50,654 nucleotides of DNA from Bacteroidales bacterium (GTDB taxonomy: Bacteria > Bacteroidota > Bacteroidia > Bacteroidales > UBA1715): positions 1-50,654 of the forward strand of contig JAFZOY010000100.1 of assembly GCA_017552705.1 (NCBI GenBank). The letters run 5' to 3'. The notes beneath the pieces were generated by a model. It was not told where the DNA came from and did not search any database. It was given only the letters and a program-made list of their open reading frames with translations. Below are positions 26,705-35,290 of the stretch, piece after piece. The position numbers and the translations under genes are program-made. Each line of letters starts with the position of its first letter. The stretch's first letter is position 1.

Positions 26705-26735
26705 TTGCGCTACGCAGTTGGTAACTATAGTTTTG
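26705..26735 (+). promoter_or_regulatory. Promoter (TTG / TAGTTTTG) of the XRE regulator gene
   Basis: TTG at 26705-26707 and an exact TAnnTTTG -7 box at 26728-26735 are separated by 20 bp. The start codon follows 16 bp after the -7 box. Confidence 0.6.
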
Positions 26736-26751
26736 CCGAAAAAACAAGATT

Positions 26752-27621
26752 ATGAAACTCGAAGAAATTGTAAAAACGCTTCGTAAAGAAGCAAACCTTT
26801 CGCAGGAAGAACTTGCCGATAAGATTGGTGTGTCGCGGCAAGCTATCACAAAATGGGAAACGGGCGCGGGATTACCCGATGTATGGAATCTTAAGGCGCT
26901 GGCTGACGTATTCAACGTAACGGTTGATTTTCTGCTCGACGGCGAAATCATTCCAACCGATGCCGAAGCCGTTCCGACAAAAAAGAATATTGTGTTGTGC
27001 TACGATGTGGCGTCTGTAAAAGATTTCGACATTGAGGTTGGCAGTTGTCGGAATCTTTCGGTGAAACGCTCACAAAATGAGCGGGTTGAGGTTTTTACCA
27101 ATGCGGAACAGTTGGTGAAAGTGAAAATCGACGAAAACAAATCAGGCATTGATGTGGATTTTGTTTCGGCTGACGGCGTTTCGGATATGCAACGTAAGTC
27201 GATGGTTGATATTGAGATATTTCTTCCGAAGTCGGATATACATTCTTTGGAAATCAGTACGATAGCCGACAAGCTAAGCGTTGCTGGACTCACTGCGGAA
27301 AGCATAGAATTAGGCGGAAAATTCCATGCTGTGGAGCTTGATGCCAATTCCGCACATGTGGAAATAGACTGTCCGATTGATATGGACATTGATGTGCTTT
27401 CGCTTAACGGGCGTCTCGATGTAAATCAATGGAAGGCAACATCTACAGTCAGACTGCATTCGCAACAGGAATTTGCGCTTTCAAAACATGGAATAAAGAA
27501 TTCGATTACTCTCAGCGAAAAAGCGAAAAAACTTGCTGTTGACTACACCGGACAGGAGCCAAACGTGATTTCTCAAAACGGATATCGTTCGGAATTGTCA
27601 ATAAAAATGAGCGGTGAGTAA
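26752..27621 (+). CDS. XRE-family transcriptional regulator with C-terminal beta-repeat (DUF4097-like) domain
   Basis: A 289-residue protein. Residues 1-62 are a classical XRE helix-turn-helix (LRKEANLSQEELADKIGVSRQAITKWETG, followed by a NVTVDFLLDG ending). After a linker, residues of about 85-285 are a soluble beta-rich region with repeated strands (VKDFDIEVG, VDIEIFLPKSDIHSLEISTIA, VELDANSAHVEIDC), resembling the DUF4097 right-handed beta-helix usually seen in surface proteins. No transmembrane helix connects the two. The beta domain may serve ligand sensing or oligomerisation (inference). It is transcribed alone and converges on the thioredoxin gene with a 3-bp gap. A palindrome upstream suggests autoregulation. 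Confidence 0.82.
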   Translation: MKLEEIVKTLRKEANLSQEELADKIGVSRQAITKWETGAGLPDVWNLKALADVFNVTVDFLLDGEIIPTDAEAVPTKKNIVLCYDVASVKDFDIEVGSCRNLSVKRSQNERVEVFTNAEQLVKVKIDENKSGIDVDFVSADGVSDMQRKSMVDIEIFLPKSDIHSLEISTIADKLSVAGLTAESIELGGKFHAVELDANSAHVEIDCPIDMDIDVLSLNGRLDVNQWKATSTVRLHSQQEFALSKHGIKNSITLSEKAKKLAVDYTGQEPNVISQNGYRSELSIKMSGE

Positions 27622-27624
27622 CCG

Positions 27625-28683
27625 TTATTTCGACAAAGCCCTATTTACCGCAAGATTCAAGTCATTGCCACGAAGACCTTTGGCAATGATTTTTCCTTCG
27701 CGGTCGATGAGGATTGTGAACGGAATCGACGACACGTTGAACATGTTGCTATAGATTTTTTTGTCATCGCGGACATTTGTCCATGGCATTTGTTCTTGTT
27801 CGAGGGCTTTTTTCCAAGCGGAATATTCATTGTCAACCGAAACGGAGAAAATATCAAATCCGGCATCGTGGTATTTTTCGTATGTCTTTTTGAGATTTGG
27901 AATCTCCATTCTGCACGGACGGCACCAGCTTGCCCAGAAATCAACTAAGACAATCTTTCCGCGGAGCGATTCAAGGTTCACCATTTTTCCATTCGCATCG
28001 GCAAGCACAATGTCGTTGATGGTTGAGCCTTCACGAAGGAGCAGTACCTTTTTCATCTGTTCGTGGAAATCCTGTACAAATTCGTTGGTGGGATATGTTG
28101 TCGTTAGGGTAGAGTCAAGTAGTTGATACACATCTTGATAGTCATCGATTGGCAGTATCGAAATTATTGAGAGGTTGCTCAACATTTGTGAGTTTCTCCG
28201 AATGGATTCCGCAATTTGGTCGTTTTTCCGTTTCTCCAACGAATCAACTTTTCTGTCGTAGATTTTTTTCAAGTCTTGTGCTTCAACCATATAGCCTTTC
28301 AGCAGACGCATATTTTTCTGCATCACATCGGTTTGTTGCGAACCCGTAACTTCGCCGCTAAGGTTTAGATTCCCCATGTCGGCAACAACTTTCACCGTTT
28401 CGCCGGAGCTGAGGAACATTGGGATTTTATCGTCGGGAGTGAAAAAAAGTTCACAGTAGTTTGTTGAATTTTCGATGTATTTAAACGAGAATTCTCCTTT
28501 TTTCGACAGCGGCGACTTCATTTGTATAGGATTACCCATCGATGTGTTTATTTGTAACGTGATGGTGTCGTAGATTTTGTCAGCATTATAATTGTTAGTA
28601 ATTTTGCCTGTGATTTTAACTTCTTGTGCAAAAATGCTTTGCGCAAGGAATAACAAGGACAGAATTGAAAGAATACGTTTCAT
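27625..28683 (-). CDS. TlpA-like thioredoxin-fold disulfide oxidoreductase with N-terminal DUF4369-like domain
   Basis: A 352-residue secreted protein with a signal peptide (RILSILSLLFLAQSIFAQ). Residues of about 20-115 form a beta-rich DUF4369-like domain, a helical linker follows, and residues of about 215-350 form a thioredoxin fold with the redox motif WASWCRPC (C254, C257) and a cis-Pro in SSIPFTILID. Such proteins act in the periplasm in thiol-disulfide exchange, often for cytochrome c maturation or oxidative stress. Partners are not evident here. It diverges from birA with only 17 bp between the start codons; a -7-like TATCTTTC (28704-28711) falls inside the birA coding sequence. Confidence 0.9.
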   Translation of the reverse strand: MKRILSILSLLFLAQSIFAQEVKITGKITNNYNADKIYDTITLQINTSMGNPIQMKSPLSKKGEFSFKYIENSTNYCELFFTPDDKIPMFLSSGETVKVVADMGNLNLSGEVTGSQQTDVMQKNMRLLKGYMVEAQDLKKIYDRKVDSLEKRKNDQIAESIRRNSQMLSNLSIISILPIDDYQDVYQLLDSTLTTTYPTNEFVQDFHEQMKKVLLLREGSTINDIVLADANGKMVNLESLRGKIVLVDFWASWCRPCRMEIPNLKKTYEKYHDAGFDIFSVSVDNEYSAWKKALEQEQMPWTNVRDDKKIYSNMFNVSSIPFTILIDREGKIIAKGLRGNDLNLAVNRALSK

Positions 28684-28700
28684 AATTTTAATTTTTTGCG

Positions 28701-29450
28701 GTGGAAAGATACAACAATATCATTGAATTTGATGAAATTTCTTCAACAAACGATTATGCGATGGATTTGGTGCGTAAGGAACGTGTTCCTGAAGGAACGG
28801 TGATACGCACTGATTTTCAGACAAAAGGACGGGGGCAGATAGGGAATTGCTGGGTTTCGGATCGTGGAGAAAATTTGTTGTTTTCGGTGATTTTACATCC
28901 TTCGCATATTCCTGCAAACAATCAATTTATTCTTTCCCAATGTGTTGCTCTGGCGGTTCGCGACACGGTGGCGTGCTTTTGCGATGCGGTAACGGTGAAA
29001 TGGCCGAACGATGTGTACGTTGGTTCCAACAAAATAGCGGGCATTCTTATTGAGAACTTGCTGGTTTCCAAGATGATAGAAACATCCATCGTGGGGATTG
29101 GACTGAATGTGAACCAAACGATGTTTGTTGGAGCCCCAAATCCCACTTCCCTCAAAATCGAAATCGGACAAGAATGTAATACCGATGCGGTTTTGGAGAT
29201 GTTTCTCGAAAAATTCAAACAGTACTACGGGGCAGTTTCAAATGATAGCGATGCCATTCGCACCAGATACGAACAAAATTTATATTTGTTGGGAACGCCC
29301 TCGTTGTTTCAAGACCGCACAGGTGTGTTCAAAGGCGTAATCTCTTCGGTTGGCGAGGATGGCAGACTGTTGATTATCGACGAAAATGGTGAACATCGCC
29401 ACTATTATTTTAAGGAAGTTGAATATCTGCATCAATCCTCTCTCGGTTGA
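28701..29450 (+). CDS. birA: Biotin--[acetyl-CoA-carboxylase] ligase
   Basis: A 249-residue monofunctional biotin protein ligase, which activates biotin with ATP and attaches it to biotin carboxyl carrier proteins. The class signature is clear: SSTNDYA, the biotinyl-AMP loop KGRGQIGN, KWPNDVYVGSNKIAGILIE, and the C-terminal SH3-like domain (GVFKGVISSVGEDGRLLI). It lacks the N-terminal DNA-binding domain of E. coli BirA, so it should not repress transcription. The first usable start is a GTG at 28701; no closer ATG gives the expected N-terminus. The stop codon TGA overlaps a possible TTG start of the next gene. Confidence 0.95.
   Translation: MERYNNIIEFDEISSTNDYAMDLVRKERVPEGTVIRTDFQTKGRGQIGNCWVSDRGENLLFSVILHPSHIPANNQFILSQCVALAVRDTVACFCDAVTVKWPNDVYVGSNKIAGILIENLLVSKMIETSIVGIGLNVNQTMFVGAPNPTSLKIEIGQECNTDAVLEMFLEKFKQYYGAVSNDSDAIRTRYEQNLYLLGTPSLFQDRTGVFKGVISSVGEDGRLLIIDENGEHRHYYFKEVEYLHQSSLG
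28704..28711 (-). promoter_or_regulatory. -7-like box (TATCTTTC) for the TlpA-like gene, inside birA
   Basis: A 7 of 8 match to TAnnTTTG, 20 bp upstream of the thioredoxin gene start on the minus strand. It overlaps codons 2-4 of birA. Confidence 0.4.
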
Positions 29451-29464
29451 TAACGAGAAATGTG

Positions 29465-29472
29465 TATTTTTG
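29465..29472 (+). promoter_or_regulatory. -7-like box (TATTTTTG) just before the AlbA_2 gene
   Basis: An exact TAnnTTTG match that ends 4 bp before the ATG at 29477. If used, the transcript would be essentially leaderless. No good -33 element is visible. Confidence 0.35.
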
Positions 29473-29476
29473 TACT

Positions 29477-30403
29477 ATGATTTCAATAACTCAACACGGT
29501 TTGGAGGAAGTTTTTCAGTTTAAACTGAAAGCTTCGCTGACATTGGAATATGTTCCTGCAAAGGCGATTTCTGTCCTTGACGACAAAACCGCGTTGTATT
29601 TCAGCACATTACTATCATCGATGGCGAATGCGAATGGTGGAATTATTTTTATTGGCGTTTCTTCGCAACGAAAAATGCCAAAAGGAATTGAACCATTGCA
29701 CAACACTGAATGTGTTGATTGGCTTCGGTTGGTTTGCCAAACAAGCATTTTTCCGGCTGTGCCGAACTGCATAATCGAAAAAATTATGGTTTCCGAAGAT
29801 GGTTTTGTGATTGGTGTGCACGTGCCGAACAGCCATCTCGCTCCCCACATGAATGCCGACCGTCGATTCTACAAACGTTCGGAAACAAAGTCTGTTTTGA
29901 TGGAGGAATACGAAATCCGTGATTTATATACAAAGGGTAAACGTCCTGAAATAGAATTGTTTAGCGTAACAAATACGGGCGGTATTCCAATCATGTCGGG
30001 TGGGAAATTCAGCAAAGTGAATTTTTATCCCCGCTTTTTGGTGAAAAACACGGGCGGAAGTGTGGAACGGTTCTATAAAGTTGAATTGTCGGTTCCTACG
30101 AGCATCAACAATCCGAATTTCAACACGATGGCCGAGAATTTCTCACGTTTCGACGATGGCAATTCCGTGTATAGTTTTGTGGGCAAACAGATTTTGTTCC
30201 AAGGGGAAATCGCATCGGTTGTGGAGCCTAATTTTGTTGTGGAGGAAAGCACGTACGCCGCATTCGAAAATGGCGAAATCTCGTTGAAATTCTATTATTC
30301 TTCGGGTGTGCAGACGAAAATTTTCCGTTGTAAGGAGTTGTTGCTGTACCGCAACAAACAAATTGAACGAAGCGATTTCGCCGTGTGTATCGGAAATTCG
30401 TAG
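29477..30403 (+). CDS. AlbA_2 (Schlafen-like) domain protein
   Basis: Start set at the ATG at 29477 (308 residues); a TTG at 29447 overlapping the birA stop would add ten residues. Residues of about 10-160 match the AlbA_2 domain, also called Schlafen AlbA or divergent AAA-4: MANANGGIIFIGVS, a middle strand pair, FYKRSETKSVLMEEYEIRDLY. This domain binds nucleic acid or nucleotide in various bacterial proteins. The C-terminal half is beta-rich (YPRFLVKNTGGSVERFYKVELSV) and reads like an Ig-type sandwich; I do not recognise it. No signal peptide. It follows birA and converges on rnhB with a 3-bp gap. Function unknown. Confidence 0.75.
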   Translation: MISITQHGLEEVFQFKLKASLTLEYVPAKAISVLDDKTALYFSTLLSSMANANGGIIFIGVSSQRKMPKGIEPLHNTECVDWLRLVCQTSIFPAVPNCIIEKIMVSEDGFVIGVHVPNSHLAPHMNADRRFYKRSETKSVLMEEYEIRDLYTKGKRPEIELFSVTNTGGIPIMSGGKFSKVNFYPRFLVKNTGGSVERFYKVELSVPTSINNPNFNTMAENFSRFDDGNSVYSFVGKQILFQGEIASVVEPNFVVEESTYAAFENGEISLKFYYSSGVQTKIFRCKELLLYRNKQIERSDFAVCIGNS

Positions 30404-30406
30404 TGC

Positions 30407-31009
30407 TTAAAATTCCAACGTCAGTTGTTTGGGAAGTTCATAATTGAACGTAACTCTGTGGAAATCAGTCAATCCATGTTTTTGTATCGCTAATTTATGC
30501 CGTAAAGTGGGGTAGCCTTTGTTTGATTTCCAATCGTAAAATGGGAATTGTTCATGGAGTTCGTCCATATAGTCGTCGCGGTAGGTTTTGGCAAGAATCG
30601 AAGCCGCCGCAATCGACAGAAATTTACCGTCGCCTTTAACCACACAATCAAACGGAATCTTTTTGTATGGTTTGAATCGGTTTCCGTCAATTATGATATG
30701 TTCGGGAGAAACCGAAAGTTTGTCTAATGCACGGTGCATTGCTAAAAACGAGGCATTGAGGATGTTGATTTTGTCGATTTCGTGGTTGTCAACAATACCC
30801 ACAGCCCACGAAATGGCGTCGCGCTGGATTTGTTCTCGTAAAAGTTTTCGTTTCTTGTCGCTTAGCTGCTTGGAATCGTTGAGTTCTTCATTGTGGTAGT
30901 CGGGCGGAAGAATCACCGCTGCCGCGTAAACCGGGCCTGCCAAGCAACCGCGCCCCGCCTCGTCGCAGCCTGCTTCAACGCAATTTTCGGTGAAAAAAGC
31001 CTGTAGCAT
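30407..31009 (-). CDS. rnhB: Ribonuclease HII
   Basis: A 200-residue RNase HII, which cuts the RNA strand of RNA-DNA hybrids and removes single ribonucleotides from DNA. The type 2 signature is intact: D16-E17 in CDEAGRGCLAGP, D108 in IIIDGN, and the later IAAASILAKTYRDDYM block with its conserved Asp. The typical NKGYPTLRH segment follows. Length is normal for the family. It is the third gene of a minus-strand operon, 6 bp after the TPR-CAP gene, and ends against the converging AlbA_2 gene. Confidence 0.97.
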   Translation of the reverse strand: MLQAFFTENCVEAGCDEAGRGCLAGPVYAAAVILPPDYHNEELNDSKQLSDKKRKLLREQIQRDAISWAVGIVDNHEIDKINILNASFLAMHRALDKLSVSPEHIIIDGNRFKPYKKIPFDCVVKGDGKFLSIAAASILAKTYRDDYMDELHEQFPFYDWKSNKGYPTLRHKLAIQKHGLTDFHRVTFNYELPKQLTLEF

Positions 31010-31015
31010 ACGGGA

Positions 31016-32548
31016 TTAGTTTTTCTTCTTTTCACGTACTAAAATATCGTATTTGGTGATGGCCCAGAATACCCATTTGTCACCGTACATACCTAAAGCC
31101 ATGTGGGTGATGTCGGGAGTCATCACTTTCATGCAATTCTGCGACTTAGGTTCTGTAATCCAATGGGTTACGACGGAATCTATCACCGATTTCAATCCTT
31201 CGTCGCCATATACGCCGTTGAACGAAAATCCGTAGCCCACACAGAACGCCATTTTCATTGCTTGCACAAAGTTAAGTCCGTTTTCGTTTTCGTAGGTTGT
31301 ACCTTTATATTGTGTTTTGTTGATTTGGTCCCACGGCGTTTCGCCTTTCAGGTTGATGTCTTCGCTGTGGTTTTCGAAAAACATTTCCCGCGCATGCTCG
31401 TTTGCCAGCCGTTCCAGCGTGGTGTCCCATTCAATTGTCGGCACGGGAGCTACATACACGATTTCGCTTGTGTCGCATTCACAACCTTTTGTACGCCATT
31501 TATTTACCGCTTCCAAAGCGTATTTTTGGAATCTCTGTTTTTCGGAATCGAATGGAATCGTGTGGAATTCTGTGTTGAGTTTTGTTTCCATGTCGATGAA
31601 TCTTCTGTTTCCAGGGAAAATTTCTTTAGCCATTGACAAATAGCGGTATGCGTTGCGGAGCAATACGCTGTCTTTCCACGTGCGCTCGTGGGTGGCGGTT
31701 GCACGGTATGCGGACGACTGCGAGTTGATGAGTTCAACCCAGCGATTCTCTATGTGGCTGATTATTTCTTTGTCTTCGGGATACAATTCCAAGCCTTTCT
31801 GCGAGAAATCGTAGAACAAAGTTTTGTCGTCGTCGGTGCGGGCGGTGTCGATGCTGATGAGCAACGCCTTCTTAAATCCTGCGCTGATAGCATAGTTGCC
31901 GCCGAATTTTGTTTTGTAGTTGCGGATAAGAGTAAATAAATCGCTGAACATCCAATTCTCGGCAAGTAAGATAGCTCCTTGTGTAAGCGCCGTGTAGTTG
32001 TCGTTTGAACTATTCACTTCGGCGGGAGCCTTGGCATATAACCGCTCCACTTTCGAGTAACATTTGTCGTAGCGTCCAGCGTCGGCGTCAAGCCGTGCAA
32101 ATTCAAGCCCGTCGGCTTTTTTTGTTCGGAAAATGCTGGCAAGTTTTTGTTGGATTGCCTGAGCTTCAGACGTATTTGCTGTTTTGATTTTTCTTGCGCG
32201 ATTTTCAGCGAATTCTTTGATAATCAGCAATGTATCATTATGTTCGTCAAGAATTTCCCTATCCTCGTCTTTGGCGCTGAGAATACTGAGATTCGAAAGG
32301 CAGTCCAGCAAAGGATTCTTTGTGAAATCTTTGTAAGTGGAAGCCGATTGCGCCATTTCAAAATACGAAATTGCTTTTACGTAGTATGCTTCGAGCATAT
32401 CAGGATTCTTTTTGAGGGCGGCATCGCATTGTTGTACACATTTCACATAATCCTGTTTGTTATACAGAGCATACAGTTTCTTCATTTTCTGTGAAAAACC
32501 CGAAACCGAAACCACGCAAAGGGCAAGAATGAGAATAAATTTACGCAT
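31016..32548 (-). CDS. Secreted protein with N-terminal TPR-like region and C-terminal CAP (SCP/PR-1) domain
   Basis: A 510-residue protein with a signal peptide (RKFILILALCVVSVSGFSQ). Residues of about 20-60 read as a tetratricopeptide repeat (LYALYNKQDYVKCVQQCDAALKKNPDMLEAYYVKAISYFEM), and helical repeats continue to about 330. Residues of about 345-505 match the CAP superfamily: ALEAVNKWR, WDTTLERLANEHAREMFFENHSED, ENENGLNF, VTHWITEPKSQNCMKVM and HMALGMYGDKWVFWAITKY. The conserved His and Glu residues appear retained. CAP proteins are secreted and may bind lipids or act as proteases in some cases; the bacterial role is mostly unknown. It lies between a T9SS deacetylase (2-bp gap) and rnhB (6-bp gap). 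Confidence 0.8.
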   Translation of the reverse strand: MRKFILILALCVVSVSGFSQKMKKLYALYNKQDYVKCVQQCDAALKKNPDMLEAYYVKAISYFEMAQSASTYKDFTKNPLLDCLSNLSILSAKDEDREILDEHNDTLLIIKEFAENRARKIKTANTSEAQAIQQKLASIFRTKKADGLEFARLDADAGRYDKCYSKVERLYAKAPAEVNSSNDNYTALTQGAILLAENWMFSDLFTLIRNYKTKFGGNYAISAGFKKALLISIDTARTDDDKTLFYDFSQKGLELYPEDKEIISHIENRWVELINSQSSAYRATATHERTWKDSVLLRNAYRYLSMAKEIFPGNRRFIDMETKLNTEFHTIPFDSEKQRFQKYALEAVNKWRTKGCECDTSEIVYVAPVPTIEWDTTLERLANEHAREMFFENHSEDINLKGETPWDQINKTQYKGTTYENENGLNFVQAMKMAFCVGYGFSFNGVYGDEGLKSVIDSVVTHWITEPKSQNCMKVMTPDITHMALGMYGDKWVFWAITKYDILVREKKKN

Positions 32549-32550
32549 AA

Positions 32551-33789
32551 TTAGTTGATTACAATTGTTTTAGATAAACCATTAACGGTAACGATATAAG
32601 AGCCCGATTTTGTAACGGAAAAACTGCACGTTCCCGTTTGTTTTGAAAGAATTTTCCCTGTATGGGTGTAGAAAACCACTGAGGCGTGAGTGTCAGTCGT
32701 TACAAAAATCGTCTTATGTTTCACTGAAATGGTGGCAATATTGTCAATATTTTGCACCGAATTGATGTCCCAATGTCCTCGTTTCAACGAGATATTTCCT
32801 CCATCGGGAATAGCACGGAACATCACGTATTCATTTGTTTGGTATAAAATCGGACAAATTTCATCGCCTTGCTTTACTTCGCAAAATGTTTCGCCTTGAT
32901 TGTACACCTTTACCGTAAGAGGCTGATTATAAACATTATCCGGCAACGTATCAATAAGTGCAATAATGTAGATATCAGGATTTACATTGCCGATTTCGAT
33001 TCCAGATAGCGAGGCACAACGTGCTTCACGGTGGTATTTTATTGCCTCTGCCACTGTGGTTATCCAGATTTTATCGCTGAGGGACTTTAGTGTGTCCAAT
33101 TGCGCATAGAGCGAATCTTTGTGAATATTTGCATAATCTCCCGATTTTCCCACACCATGGTACAAATAGGTAATAAATCCGCCACCATTGACAACTTTGG
33201 TAAGATGTTTTGCGAAATCAATTGTTGTATTCACGCCGTCGCCGCCAACGCTAACCGTACGCAAGTTGTAGTATTCGTTATCGTTCGGAGCAAAATTGTA
33301 GCGGTAATTTGACGGTGGCCAAACTCCACGAGCCGCAATATGCCCTGAATTGCGAACCGAATCAATTGTTTCATTGGAGAATGCACCATACGGGTAATCA
33401 AATGTTATGGCTTGTTGCGAAACGAGTGCCGCATCAAGCTGCTCTTTTGCTGGACGAGCCTCTTTCGCAATATTCACATCCGAGGAAGGGTGTGTTATGG
33501 TATGGTTTCCTATTTCGTTTCCTAATTCGGCTGCGCTGTTGATTTGTTTGATAGTATTTTGATTCAAGTCTTTCGTTATCACATAAAAAGTCGCTGTCAT
33601 TCCTCGTTCTTGCAGGGCGGGGACAACAATGGTAGGATGGGTTGTGAGCCAGTCGTCGAAAGTAAGGGCGACTGCACAATCTTTGTCGAAGTCCCATTTG
33701 CAGATTTCTCCTATTTTGTCTTGGGCGTATAGGTAGCCGCTTGTGGTGATACAAATAAGAGCAAATAACAACCTTCCCATTAGCTTCAT
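32551..33789 (-). CDS. Secreted polysaccharide deacetylase (CE4) with T9SS type A sorting domain
   Basis: A 412-residue secreted enzyme. Residues 1-22 are a signal peptide ending in YLYAQ. The NodB domain spans about 30-270, with D45-D46 in TFDDW, H96 and H100 in HTITH, and a FDYPYGAF motif. The usual Gly after the Asp pair is Trp. A beta-rich linker follows, and the last 60 or so residues form a T9SS type A sorting domain (VVFYTHTGKILSKQ, GSYIVTVNG). It should deacetylate a glycan outside the cell or at the surface. It is the first gene of the operon with the TPR-CAP gene and rnhB. A second possible start lies three codons downstream. A -7 box at 33803-33810 sits 13 bp before the start. Confidence 0.88.
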   Translation of the reverse strand: MKLMGRLLFALICITTSGYLYAQDKIGEICKWDFDKDCAVALTFDDWLTTHPTIVVPALQERGMTATFYVITKDLNQNTIKQINSAAELGNEIGNHTITHPSSDVNIAKEARPAKEQLDAALVSQQAITFDYPYGAFSNETIDSVRNSGHIAARGVWPPSNYRYNFAPNDNEYYNLRTVSVGGDGVNTTIDFAKHLTKVVNGGGFITYLYHGVGKSGDYANIHKDSLYAQLDTLKSLSDKIWITTVAEAIKYHREARCASLSGIEIGNVNPDIYIIALIDTLPDNVYNQPLTVKVYNQGETFCEVKQGDEICPILYQTNEYVMFRAIPDGGNISLKRGHWDINSVQNIDNIATISVKHKTIFVTTDTHASVVFYTHTGKILSKQTGTCSFSVTKSGSYIVTVNGLSKTIVIN

Positions 33790-33802
33790 TTTAATTTTTG
33801 TT

Positions 33803-33810
33803 CAAAGATA
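33803..33810 (-). promoter_or_regulatory. -7 box (TATCTTTG) of the deacetylase-CAP-rnhB operon
   Basis: An exact TAnnTTTG match on the minus strand, 13 bp before the start codon, so the 5' leader would be only a few nucleotides. No clear -33 element. Confidence 0.6.
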
Positions 33811-33856
33811 GTTTTTTATTTTGTAGAAATGCCTTTTCGCAGATGAATAAAATTCA

Positions 33857-33864
33857 TATAATTG
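33857..33864 (+). promoter_or_regulatory. Possible -7 box (TATAATTG) of dgt
   Basis: A 7 of 8 match to TAnnTTTG, 18 bp before the dgt start. It overlaps an upstream TTG codon in frame, which argues against that codon being the start. Confidence 0.4.
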
Positions 33865-33882
33865 CACAACAAACAAAAACGT

Positions 33883-35241
33883 ATGCTTGATTGGAATAAG
33901 TTATTGTCGCCAAAGCGCTTGGGATTGGAAAACGAAAAAATGCGTCAGCAGGACGTTCGTTCGCAGTTCCAACGCGACTACGACAGAATCATTTTTTCGT
34001 CGCCTTTCCGACGATTGCAAAATAAGACACAGGTGTTCCCGTTGCCTGGAAGTATTTTCGTCCATAACCGCTTGACACACAGCCTTGAAGTTGCATCGGT
34101 CGGACGGTCGTTGGGCAATATGATTGCCAATGGATTGTCGGAGCGCAACATCGACGTGCAACCGCACCTGCTCGACAGTATCGGTACAATTGTTTCGTCG
34201 GCCTGTTTGGCTCACGACTTAGGAAACCCGCCGTTCGGACATTCCGGCGAGAATGCTATTTCTCGCTATTTTAAGGAAATCGACAAGAATGAGATTTCTT
34301 CGCTTCTCACGCCCGACCAATATCTTGATTTCACTAATTTCGAGGGTAACGCCAACACATTCCGATTGTTGACGCACCATTTCTCTGGTCGGCGGAAGGG
34401 CGGTTTTGCGCTCACATACGCCACGATTGGCACATTGCTGAAATATCCCTGTACATCGTCGGATTACCTTGCCAATAAAACACCATACCACAAATATGGT
34501 GTGTTCCAAAGTGAATTGCCGATTTTGCAGAAAGTGGCAAAGGAATTGGGTTTGGAAACTTATGAAGGGAATCGTTGCGTATATGGTCGTCATCCGTTGG
34601 TGTTCCTGATGGAGGCCGCCGATGATATTTCGTATCAAATTGTGGATTTGGAAGATGCCCATCGGCTTGGAATTATTCCCACACAACAGGCGAAAGATTT
34701 GATGATGGCGTTTTTCGACCCTCAAATCGATCGTGACGCTTTGGCTGATTTGGAAAAATCATTGAAAGAAGTTGACGATGAGAACGAGCAAATTGTGATT
34801 CTTCGATCACGAACCATCAACAAACTCATAACCGATTGTGTAAATGTTTTTTGGGAAAATTACGACGACATTATGCAGTCGAAATTCCATGCTTCGCTTG
34901 CCGATGCGTTGCACGGAACGCCTAAACGGGCTTTGCAGACATTGGCATCGCTTGCGACCGAAAAAATCTATAATGCGCGCGAAGTAATTGAGATTCAGGT
35001 TGCTGGACATAGAATTTTGAGCGAGTTGCTTCAGGAATTTGTAACAGCTACGTTGCGGAAAGACTCAACGCTCTACACGTCGCAGTTGCTCCGCCTTCTG
35101 CCATCGCAGTTGAAAAGTAGCGAAAACGATGGATATGCGCGGATTTTCTCCGTGGTTGACTTTATTTCTGGTATGACCGACGTGTATTCGTTGGAAATGT
35201 ACCGTAAGATAAAAGGCATCTCGTTCTCGGTGATACGATAG
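33883..35241 (+). CDS. dgt: Deoxyguanosinetriphosphate triphosphohydrolase (HD-domain dNTPase)
   Basis: A 452-residue Dgt-type dNTP triphosphohydrolase, which converts dGTP or other dNTPs to nucleoside plus triphosphate and so controls dNTP pools and phage replication. The start at 33883 gives the usual N-terminus (MLDWNKLLSPKRLG). The HD metal site is complete: H66 in LTHSLEVASVGRS, H111-D112 in AHDLGNPPFGHSGENAI, and a later Asp in AADDISYQIVDLEDA. FSSPFRRLQNKTQVFPL is the typical nucleotide-binding block. It is transcribed alone and diverges from the deacetylase operon, with 93 bp between the starts. Confidence 0.95.
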   Translation: MLDWNKLLSPKRLGLENEKMRQQDVRSQFQRDYDRIIFSSPFRRLQNKTQVFPLPGSIFVHNRLTHSLEVASVGRSLGNMIANGLSERNIDVQPHLLDSIGTIVSSACLAHDLGNPPFGHSGENAISRYFKEIDKNEISSLLTPDQYLDFTNFEGNANTFRLLTHHFSGRRKGGFALTYATIGTLLKYPCTSSDYLANKTPYHKYGVFQSELPILQKVAKELGLETYEGNRCVYGRHPLVFLMEAADDISYQIVDLEDAHRLGIIPTQQAKDLMMAFFDPQIDRDALADLEKSLKEVDDENEQIVILRSRTINKLITDCVNVFWENYDDIMQSKFHASLADALHGTPKRALQTLASLATEKIYNAREVIEIQVAGHRILSELLQEFVTATLRKDSTLYTSQLLRLLPSQLKSSENDGYARIFSVVDFISGMTDVYSLEMYRKIKGISFSVIR

Positions 35242-35290
35242 GCAGGGGACAAAAGCAGAGGAGATTTTTGCAAAGGTGTAAGAAGAAATC

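Noticed and set aside
26580..26951. Minus-strand open frame of 123 codons over the XRE promoter
   Set aside because: It overlaps the XRE coding start and promoter, with low-complexity Ser-rich sequence and no conserved motif.
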